Shown in pieces: positions 37,455 to 43,906 of a DNA stretch of 43,906 nt. Source of the DNA: an uncultured Spartobacteria bacterium (GTDB lineage Bacteria > Verrucomicrobiota > Verrucomicrobiia > Chthoniobacterales > Terrimicrobiaceae); contig CALAPX010000181.1 of assembly GCA_937888355.1 (NCBI GenBank), positions 1-43,906 of the forward strand, given 5' to 3'. The position numbers and the translations under genes were made by a program. Position 1 is the first letter of the stretch; every line of letters begins with the position of its first letter. The notes beneath the pieces were generated by a model that saw only the letters and a list, made by a program, of their open reading frames with translations, did not search any database and was not told the DNA's origin.

Positions 37455-39512
37455 TCACCGCTGCAAAGCGGCAATCTGGCGTGGCCCATTGGCAACGAAT
37501 TGCGGGTGCAAACGGACGAGCTCTTCAAAAGAAGGCCTCTCGGTCATGGGCAGGTCATTGGGAAATTTTGCAGCTGAACGCTCCCACTTGGCCAACCAAT
37601 CAGCTCCTAATACCTCACGACCGCGTTTGTGGGCCAGATCCAGCGAAGTGCAGGCGATGGTCGTCTCCCGTTTCTCCCCAGCATTTCGTCCGCGTGCAAC
37701 ATAAAATCCAGCAGAGAGCATCGCCACGCGCGAGGCGGTTGAGCAGGTATAAGTGAACAGCTCGACATCCTTTTCTCGAAATGCGGCGCGGATTTTATGG
37801 AACGCCTCAATAGTCCACGCCGAGGCACATGTTTTTCCCGAGAACATATCGTAAAAGACAATGTCCGGAGCTGGACTTCTTCCAATTTGATCAAGGAAAT
37901 CACCCTCGAGAAGTTCCCAAGATAAGCCTTCATGGGTTTTTGAACGCCAGATGCCTGATTTTAGAATTTCTGCAGGTCCCCCATGGCGTAAGTAGGGAAA
38001 GAGATCGTTGTTTTTAAAAGCAAGCCGCAAGGAATCGAGATCGTTCTCGAAACTGATGATGCGCATCTGACGGCAGCCCACTGCAGCAACAGCGGAGTGC
38101 TCATAGCAAAAAACCGCCGCCATCGCATTTGCTGCGGCACCAAGACCGACATCCCAAAGCACCAACTCGCCCCCGCCATCCATGCAAGTCAACCGCTCAG
38201 CTAACTCCGATTGTTCGACGTAGAGACGCTGGGCCTCCTCCATCGGCGGAGTGCGTGAGTGCATGATCTCGCCAGAGGCATCGTGGAGAATGCTGGAAAA
38301 ACCCTCTACCGCTGTGTGGATGCGATAAGCCCCGCGAGTCAACCGCCTCGGAGGATTTCTTCGCATCGGTACTACCGGATTATCGATATCGTCTAGCATC
38401 AGCGTCTCGCGTGCCTCCCTGTGGTAGGTAGCGAACGTTCCTGCGAGAATACGCGCCCGGATTTTCTCCATGAGCCGGTGGTAAAAGAAAATATTGTGTT
38501 GCCCCAGGAGTTGCCAACCGAGCGTCTCCTTGCATTTAGTAAGGTGGTGCAGGTAGGCGCGGCTGTAACGGGCACACGTCAGGCAAGCACACACGGGGTC
38601 GAGCGGTTCCTCGGATGTTTTATAAACACCGCGCCTCAACTGCAAATAGCCGCGAGAGGTGAACGCCCCCCCCCGCTGCGCGACTTGCGTGGGAATAATG
38701 CAGTCGAACATGTCCACGCCTCGGTGGACGGCTTCGAGAATATCAAGTGGCGTGCCGACACCCATGAGGTATCGAGGAAGATCCCTCGGCAGAAGAGCAG
38801 TGGTGAGTTCGCAGGTGTCCTCGCGTTCACTTTTTCCCTCGCCTACCGCAAGGCCGCCGATCGCAAATCCGTCAAACTCCATTGCGCAAAGCGCCGCAGC
38901 GCTGGCTTGGCGCAATCGAGGATGCAATGCCCCTTGGACAATGCCGAAGATTGCCTGCCGCGAATCCCCGCGCGCCGCGAGACTGCGGGCCGCCCAGCGG
39001 TGCGTGAGCTCCATGGCGGCTAGGGCGGTGGGTTCGTCCACTGTTGATGGCACACACTGGTCGAGCGCCATCATGATATCGCTGCCAATTGCCATCTGGG
39101 TTTCGATACTTGTTTCGGGGCTCAACAAGATTGACCGGCCGTCGATGTAGCTTTGGAAAACAGCCCCCTCCTCCTGCATGCTTCTTGAGTGGGGAAGCGA
39201 AAAAATCTGGAACCCTCCGGAGTCGGTCAGCACCGCATGCGGCCATGACATGAACTGGTGGATTCCACCCGTCTTCCGAAATACCTCGGCTCCCGGCCGC
39301 AGCAAGAGGTGGTAGGTGTTGGCCAGAAGTATGCGGGACCCGCTCGCATCAAGCGATACTGGATCTTGCGCTTTGACCGTGGCTTGCGTGCCAACGGGCA
39401 TGAAAATGGGTGTCTGCACCGTCCCGTGAAGCGTATGAAAAGTTGCTGCGCGGGCACGCGAATCCAAGGCCTCTGCCTCGATGCGGAAGGAAAGTCGCTT
39501 GGATGTAGACAT
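37455..39512 (-). CDS. tgt: tRNA-guanine transglycosylase fused to an MnmC-like methyltransferase domain
   Basis: A 685-residue protein. Residues 1-385 are a complete queuine/preQ1 tRNA-ribosyltransferase with D97 in LTDSGGFQIF, the nucleophile D270 in GVDMFDCIIP and the zinc set C308/C310/C313/H339. It exchanges G34 of certain tRNAs for a deazaguanine. Residues about 395-625 resemble the SAM-dependent methyltransferase half of MnmC (DUF752): DVGLGAAANAMAAV for SAM binding, DIVFYDMFSGKTCASAWT in place of DxFSPxxNPxxW, and GEKRETTIA. A further 60 residues follow. The flavin half of MnmC is absent. The start is ATG 39512; a GTG at 39545 is less likely. A run of nine C (38666-38674) lies within intact frame. 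Confidence 0.88.
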   Translation of the reverse strand: MSTSKRLSFRIEAEALDSRARAATFHTLHGTVQTPIFMPVGTQATVKAQDPVSLDASGSRILLANTYHLLLRPGAEVFRKTGGIHQFMSWPHAVLTDSGGFQIFSLPHSRSMQEEGAVFQSYIDGRSILLSPETSIETQMAIGSDIMMALDQCVPSTVDEPTALAAMELTHRWAARSLAARGDSRQAIFGIVQGALHPRLRQASAAALCAMEFDGFAIGGLAVGEGKSEREDTCELTTALLPRDLPRYLMGVGTPLDILEAVHRGVDMFDCIIPTQVAQRGGAFTSRGYLQLRRGVYKTSEEPLDPVCACLTCARYSRAYLHHLTKCKETLGWQLLGQHNIFFYHRLMEKIRARILAGTFATYHREARETLMLDDIDNPVVPMRRNPPRRLTRGAYRIHTAVEGFSSILHDASGEIMHSRTPPMEEAQRLYVEQSELAERLTCMDGGGELVLWDVGLGAAANAMAAVFCYEHSAVAAVGCRQMRIISFENDLDSLRLAFKNNDLFPYLRHGGPAEILKSGIWRSKTHEGLSWELLEGDFLDQIGRSPAPDIVFYDMFSGKTCASAWTIEAFHKIRAAFREKDVELFTYTCSTASRVAMLSAGFYVARGRNAGEKRETTIACTSLDLAHKRGREVLGADWLAKWERSAAKFPNDLPMTERPSFEELVRLHPQFVANGPRQIAALQR

Positions 39513-39716
39513 GCTTTTGTGCGTGAAAGATCGGACACTAAACACGCGTCCCGATGCTTCTCAAAGCGCATTCTGGCCTTAAACACTTCATCCAGCTTTT
39601 ACCATTGCATGTCCGCCTTATTTTTACGTGACAGGAGCCTGCATCTTTGGAATAGGGAATCACGTTTTTTCCATGTCGCGGATAACAAACAAACTCGCCT
39701 GCACTAATCTAACCCG

Positions 39717-40583
39717 ATGAAAAATATTTCTTACGGTGTGGGAGATATTTTGTTCCGGGAAGGCGAAAAAAGCTCCGAGGTTTACCGCATCCTTCGTGGT
39801 CGGGTAGAAATTTCAATCGATGGGAATCAGAAAGCCGTAACGCTCGCCCAATTAGGGGAAGGCGACATCTTCGGCGAGATGGCCATGATCGATGAGCGCC
39901 CGCGTTCATCCACTGCTCGAGCCACGACCCCCGTGGAGTGCGAGGTTATGTCTCCAGAGGATTTTCAACATGCCATTTTCGAAAATCCCCGTAGCCTGAT
40001 ACCGTATCTGGCGAGTTTTTTTGAGCGACTTCGCACGCTTAATGATCGCCTGCAGCTTGAAACCAGACTCCGCATGACCGAACAAGCCTCGTCTCCAGCA
40101 CTTCAAAAACAACACTCTTTACGCGCTCCACACCACCCAGAGCGCTCCCGATTTCCTTTACAAATGGACACTATTCACATCGAACCACCTGCTGGAGCTC
40201 GCACAGCGATTATCCACCCCATGACGCCCCTCTGTGCCTCAAAAATCGATTCCGATGGCTCCCCTGTTCAGATAGAAAAGTTCCCCTTCCGCATCGGACG
40301 CCAGTCGGAACATGTCGATAAAACAGTGAACATTTTTTCGGCAAACGATTTTCCTCTCCTCGATCAAGAGCCCTATCAGATTTCTAGGAGCCATTGCTCT
40401 ATCGAGCGCGAAGGCGACTCATTTTTTGTTCGAGACCGCGGGAGCAAGCTTGGCACGATTGTTAACGGCAACCCTATCGGAATACACCATTCCACCCTCA
40501 CCTGCGACCTTCGCGAAGGAGTCAACACCGTGATCTTGGGCTCCATCCGGAGCCCTTTCAAATTCCAAGTTGAACTGGAATAG
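39717..40583 (+). CDS. Cyclic-nucleotide-binding domain fused to FHA domain
   Basis: A 288-residue soluble signalling protein. Residues 1-120 form a Crp-type cyclic nucleotide-binding domain; the phosphate-binding cassette FGEMAMIDERPRSSTARA (52-69) keeps the Gly-Glu and Arg-Ser-Ser positions that contact cAMP or cGMP. A linker of about 65 residues follows, rich in P, Q and H. Residues 188-288 form an FHA phosphothreonine-binding domain with FRIGR (191-195), SRSH (223-226) and GSKLGTIVNG (242-251). There is no helix-turn-helix, so it is not a transcription factor. It may link cyclic nucleotide level to Ser/Thr phosphorylation. It is divergent from tgt and 72 bases before the ABC ATPase gene. 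Confidence 0.85.
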   Translation: MKNISYGVGDILFREGEKSSEVYRILRGRVEISIDGNQKAVTLAQLGEGDIFGEMAMIDERPRSSTARATTPVECEVMSPEDFQHAIFENPRSLIPYLASFFERLRTLNDRLQLETRLRMTEQASSPALQKQHSLRAPHHPERSRFPLQMDTIHIEPPAGARTAIIHPMTPLCASKIDSDGSPVQIEKFPFRIGRQSEHVDKTVNIFSANDFPLLDQEPYQISRSHCSIEREGDSFFVRDRGSKLGTIVNGNPIGIHHSTLTCDLREGVNTVILGSIRSPFKFQVELE

Positions 40584-40655
40584 GCTTCCCTCTGTGAGTG
40601 CTTCCCGAACAGAATGTCGGGTGGCAAAAAACCCCATGCCGTGTCATATTCAGCC

Positions 40656-41444
40656 ATGTCCTTGCTCGAGGTAGAAAATCTCTGCACATGGTTCCCGGTC
40701 CACGGGGGCCTTCTGCGCCGCAAAACCGGCGATATTCGTGCTGTTGATGGCGTGACATTTCATGTGGAAGCAGGTCGTACAGTTGGCCTTGTCGGGGAAA
40801 GCGGGAGCGGAAAAACTACTGTGGGTCGTACAATCCTCAAACTCGCACAGGCAACATCCGGAAGCGTCAGGCTCGATGGCCGTGAGATCCTTCCACTTGC
40901 TGAACGCGAATTCCGCCCGCTCCGTCGCGAGATGCAAATGATTTTCCAAGATCCCTACGGGTCGCTAAATCCCCGCTTTACGATCGGCGCAATTATCTCC
41001 GAGGCATTGGAAATTCATTTTCCTCGAATGACGCGATCTGACCGATCTGACCGCGTCGCGGAACTTCTGCGACTGGTCGGCTTAAATCCAGACATGATGC
41101 GTCGCTACCCTCACGAATTCAGCGGGGGGCAGAGACAACGCATTGGCATTGCCCGCGCGCTTGCCGTGAAGCCCCGCTTTATCGTGTGTGACGAACCGGT
41201 TAGCGCACTTGATGTGAGCGTCCAAGCACAGATCGTGAATCTCCTCCAAGATCTCCAAGAACAATTTGGCATAGCCTACCTCTTCATAGCCCATGATCTC
41301 GCAGTGGTTGAGCACATCAGCGACCATGTGCTCGTCATGCACTGTGGAAAAATTGTCGAGTCTGCCAGTGCCGAGGCTATCTACCGCGATCCACAGAACG
41401 ACTACACCAAATCACTTCTTGCCGCTGTTCCGGCTATTGGCTGA
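40656..41444 (+). CDS. Oligopeptide/dipeptide-type ABC transporter ATPase (OppF/DppF-like), orphan
   Basis: A 262-residue ABC ATPase. Walker [10 protein letters not shown], the Q-loop [13 protein letters not shown], the signature [15 protein letters not shown], Walker [15 protein letters not shown] and the switch AHDL are all present. The [10 protein letters not shown] stretch and the end region ([17 protein letters not shown]) mark the OppF/DppF subfamily. The start is ATG 40656 (MSLLEVENL); 40614 would add 14 residues. No permease, OppD or binding protein gene is adjacent. Its TGA shares its A with the rodA ATG (TGATG), so the two are translated together. Confidence 0.88.
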   Translation: MSLLEVENLCTWFPVHGGLLRRKTGDIRAVDGVTFHVEAGRTVGLVGESGSGKTTVGRTILKLAQATSGSVRLDGREILPLAEREFRPLRREMQMIFQDPYGSLNPRFTIGAIISEALEIHFPRMTRSDRSDRVAELLRLVGLNPDMMRRYPHEFSGGQRQRIGIARALAVKPRFIVCDEPVSALDVSVQAQIVNLLQDLQEQFGIAYLFIAHDLAVVEHISDHVLVMHCGKIVESASAEAIYRDPQNDYTKSLLAAVPAIG

Positions 41445-42544
41445 TGCATCCATTGCTCCGAAATTTCCTTCGCATGAACTGGGCGCTGAACGTCCTTGTG
41501 GTATTGTTGCTGGCTTACGGCATCTATGCGATCCAAAGCGCCACATGGATGCGTGACCAGGATTTCGCCAAGTCCCAAAGCCTTTGGATTTTACTCAGCT
41601 TTCCCATCTTCATGATCGTCTCGCTCATTGATTACCGGTGGGTGCGTTTTGGAGCGATCCCCCTGTATGTCATTTCGATTCTTGCACTCACGGCCACCAT
41701 GTTCTTTGGGGCAAAACGCTATGGAGCGAGGAGCTGGATCGATCTCGGCCCAATGAGCTTCCAACCTTCACAGTTGGCGATTATCGCGGGCATTATGACC
41801 CTTGCGCTTTTCCTTTCCAACACGCGCGCGATGCCTCCGGTTTTGAGGCTTCTATGCTGCGGAGCAATCGTTGGAGCCCCATGGCTAATGATCCTCCTCC
41901 AACCTGACCTCGGATCCTGTATTGTCTGGATTCCTGTCCTCCTCACCATGCTATTTGTCGGACATATTCCGAAACGTTGGCTAATTCTCATGCTGGTAAT
42001 CGGACTGGCGCTCATCCCGCTGGTCGTGCACTTCGGCCTGAAACCCTACCAGTTTTCACGCATTACCACGTTTTTGAACCCAGAGGGCGACCCGCTTGGC
42101 GATGGTTGGAATATCACCCAATCACTCATCGCAATCGGTTCTGGGGGCCTTACCGGCAAGGGATTCATGGCTCCGAACTCCCAAAATGCGCTTGGGTTTC
42201 TTCCCTATACCATCGTGCATAACGATTTTATTTTTTCCGTTATGGGAGAGCAGCACGGCTTCCTCGGCGGCGTGCTTCTAATTTCCGCATTTACACTTCT
42301 TTTTCTAGTCATGCTCGGGATTGCGATGAATGCCGAAGACGATATTGGCCGCCTGCTTGCCATTGGGATAACCATGCTCTTTTTCACTCACACCTTTATG
42401 AATCTTGGCATGACAATTTCACTGACGCCGATAACAGGATTGCCACTTCCACTGGTCAGTTACGGAGGGTCATTTCTCCTCATCACGATGCTCAGCTTAG
42501 GGATGCTCCAGAGCATTTGGATTCACCGCCGGTCGACGCGATAG
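41444..42544 (+). CDS. rodA: Rod-shape glycosyltransferase RodA (SEDS family)
   Basis: Peptidoglycan polymerase of the elongation machinery, acting with a class B PBP and MreBCD. The 366-residue protein has about ten spans. Family motifs are SWIDLGPMSFQPSQLAII, LLQPDLGSCIVW, LGFLPYTIVHNDFIFSV with GEQHGFLGG, and the C-terminal TGLPLPLVSYGGS. The catalytic Asp of SEDS proteins is likely in HNDF. It begins at ATG 41444 in a TGATG overlap with the ABC ATPase gene. The mre genes and pbp2 gene are not in the window. Confidence 0.93.
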   Translation: MHPLLRNFLRMNWALNVLVVLLLAYGIYAIQSATWMRDQDFAKSQSLWILLSFPIFMIVSLIDYRWVRFGAIPLYVISILALTATMFFGAKRYGARSWIDLGPMSFQPSQLAIIAGIMTLALFLSNTRAMPPVLRLLCCGAIVGAPWLMILLQPDLGSCIVWIPVLLTMLFVGHIPKRWLILMLVIGLALIPLVVHFGLKPYQFSRITTFLNPEGDPLGDGWNITQSLIAIGSGGLTGKGFMAPNSQNALGFLPYTIVHNDFIFSVMGEQHGFLGGVLLISAFTLLFLVMLGIAMNAEDDIGRLLAIGITMLFFTHTFMNLGMTISLTPITGLPLPLVSYGGSFLLITMLSLGMLQSIWIHRRSTR

Positions 42545-42598
42545 TGCTCGAGGGATTTCATTGATTCCACCGACTGACTGGCAATAAGCTAGTTCACA

Positions 42599-43573
42599 AT
42601 GATGAAGATTTTAGTGACCGGTGGCGCAGGCTACATTGGGAGCATCTGTGTCGAGGAAATGCTCAATAAAGGCTACGAAGTAGCTGTATTTGACAACCTC
42701 AGCGAAGGGCATGCGGGTTCTGTGGACCCGCGGGCAGTGTTTTTTCAAGGCGACTTGGCTGATAGAACCGTCCTTCGCCATGCCTTTGGTGAAGCCAAGC
42801 CTGATGCCATCATGCATTTTGCTGCGAATGCGCTTGTGGGTGAATCGATGCAAAACCCGTCGAAATATTTCCGCAACAATGTTGCCTCAGGAATCAACCT
42901 CCTCGACATGGCCGTGGAGTTCGATGTCAAAAAATTCGTCTTCTCCTCGACATGCGCGACCTTTGGCATTCCAGACCGCATGCCTTTAGACGAATCGCTG
43001 CCACAAAACCCTATCAATCCCTATGGAGAATCGAAGCTCATGTTTGAAACGATTCTTCGCTGGTATCGTCAGATCCATAATCTATCGTTCGTTGCCCTGC
43101 GCTACTTTAATGCCGCAGGTGCCTCAGCGAAATATGGTGAGGACCACCGCATCGAAACGCATCTCATCCCGAATGTTCTAAAAGTCGCCTTAGGCCAAAA
43201 AGACCACGTTGAGATTTACGGCACCGACTACCCAACGCCCGACGGCACTTGCATCCGCGACTACATTCACATTCTCGATCTGGCTCAAGCGCACATTCTT
43301 GCCCTTCATACCGACCGTAGCGACTTCTACAACATTGGCACCGGTGGCGGCACCTCAGTTCGCGAGGTCATCGAGACTTGTAAAAAAGTCACCGGCCGCG
43401 AGATCAAGGCTGTGGAAAAACCCCGCCGCCCTGGTGACCCGCCCCGCCTCATCGCCGCCTCCGAAAAAATTCGCGCCGAACTAGGCTGGGAACCGAAATT
43501 CCAAAATATCCTGCCAATCGTTGAAAGCGCCTGGGAATGGCATGTTAAGCGCCCGCGCGGCTATGGCGATTAG
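42599..43573 (+). CDS. galE: UDP-glucose 4-epimerase
   Basis: Extended short-chain dehydrogenase of 324 residues that interconverts UDP-glucose and UDP-galactose for envelope sugars. The NAD motif is GGAGYIGS at residues 8-15. The catalytic Ser-Tyr-Lys set is in FSSTCATFG and NPYGESKLM. RYFNAAGAS and TPDGTCIRDYIHILDLAQAH are typical of GalE rather than other epimerases. The start is ATG 42599 or the ATG right behind at 42602; no Shine-Dalgarno sequence is present. It lies 54 bases after rodA and 82 bases before the LptA-like gene. Confidence 0.94.
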   Translation: MMKILVTGGAGYIGSICVEEMLNKGYEVAVFDNLSEGHAGSVDPRAVFFQGDLADRTVLRHAFGEAKPDAIMHFAANALVGESMQNPSKYFRNNVASGINLLDMAVEFDVKKFVFSSTCATFGIPDRMPLDESLPQNPINPYGESKLMFETILRWYRQIHNLSFVALRYFNAAGASAKYGEDHRIETHLIPNVLKVALGQKDHVEIYGTDYPTPDGTCIRDYIHILDLAQAHILALHTDRSDFYNIGTGGGTSVREVIETCKKVTGREIKAVEKPRRPGDPPRLIAASEKIRAELGWEPKFQNILPIVESAWEWHVKRPRGYGD

Positions 43574-43655
43574 TGTTTGCTGCCCCACGCAGACCCTCCA
43601 AAAGCCCAATTCCACCCTTGATATAGCAAAAAGCTCCCGCTAGCGTCGGCCGCCC

Positions 43656-43906
43656 ATGAGGAAGTTCCTGCCAACCCTTTTTGTAGCGGTGTCGCTGATC
43701 TCTGCGCACGCCCAATTCGGGAGCTTCGGGGATGCGCCGGTCGAGATCACGGCAGATGGAGAAACAAAGCTTAATCAAGGCGTCGCGATCGCCGAAGACA
43801 ATGTCCAGATCCACTATGGGGACTACAGCATTTTCTGTGACTATGCTGAATATAACCCAGAAACGCGGGATGTTCTTCTCGTGGGCAACATCCGCGTCTA
43901 CACTCC
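43656..43906 (+). CDS. LptA/OstA-like secreted protein, N-terminal part (partial)
   Basis: An open frame from ATG 43656 runs off the window end. The first 19 residues are a signal peptide (MRKFLPTLFVAVSLISAHA). The following part (PVEITADGETKLNQGVAIAE, then YSIFCDYAEYNPETRDVLLV, then GNIRVY) has the OstA/LptA pattern of short strands with a Gly-Asn near the turn. This fits LptA or the N-terminal domain of LptD, which move lipopolysaccharide to the outer membrane. The full length is not visible, so the two cannot be separated. It supports a Gram-negative envelope. Confidence 0.7.
   Translation, partial: MRKFLPTLFVAVSLISAHAQFGSFGDAPVEITADGETKLNQGVAIAEDNVQIHYGDYSIFCDYAEYNPETRDVLLVGNIRVYT

Overview
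The window looks like a stretch of core chromosome from a Gram-negative, aerobic bacterium, most likely of the PVC group and probably Verrucomicrobiota. This is inferred from protein character: the GroEL tail ending in GGMGGMDY, bactofilin-type polymer proteins, an LptA/OstA-type gene with RodA and GalE, an A-type haem-copper oxidase cluster, and very rare Shine-Dalgarno motifs. No 16S rRNA gene is present, so the taxon is not proven. I see no phage, insertion sequence, CRISPR array, tRNA or rRNA gene. Gene density is high and no gene-free stretch exceeds 300 bases.

Layout. 1-1.2 kb: end of an ABC ATPase and its ABC-2 permease. 1.4-5.4 kb: dnaK-groES-groEL, closed by a strong terminator. 5.5-11.4 kb (minus): membrane-fusion protein, RND efflux pump and Na/phosphate symporter in one overlapping operon. 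11.5-15.9 kb (plus): ftsB-like gene, prfB with the classical +1 programmed frameshift, transketolase, APS reductase. 16-17.7 kb (minus): a BaiN/HI0933 flavoprotein and a small secreted protein. 17.7-19.8 kb: GDP-fucose synthase and a secreted Ntn-hydrolase (choloylglycine hydrolase/penicillin acylase family). 19.9-21.1 kb (minus): two bactofilins, one with an N-terminal double zinc ribbon. 21.2-25.6 kb (plus): a soluble PAS-PAS histidine kinase whose receiver domain lies out of frame beyond a run of 12 C, a translationally coupled two-pass membrane sensor, and cardiolipin synthase. 25.6-29.7 kb (minus): smc plus a coupled small gene. 29.8-31.1 kb: M20 peptidase. 31.1-37.4 kb (minus): cytochrome c oxidase operon ctaD-ctaA-ctaB-(40-aa membrane peptide)-ctaE-sco-(81-aa CxxC protein)-DUF420-(Cys-tailed protein). 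37.5-39.5 kb (minus): a Tgt fused to an MnmC-like methyltransferase domain. 39.7-43.9 kb (plus): cNMP-binding/FHA protein, orphan OppF-type ATPase coupled to rodA, galE, and the start of an LptA/OstA-type gene.

How the genes fit together. The oxidase operon joins catalytic subunits I and III with haem A synthesis (CtaA, CtaB) and copper delivery (Sco), but subunit II is not in the window. RodA, GalE, Fcl, FtsB, the bactofilins, cardiolipin synthase and the LptA-like gene form a scattered envelope and cell-shape theme.

The points most worth a second look are the poly-C split of the hybrid kinase, the Tgt-methyltransferase fusion, the unannotated 40-aa peptide in the oxidase operon, the zinc-ribbon bactofilin, and the genome style of SD-less starts combined with stop/start overlaps of 1 or 4 bases.
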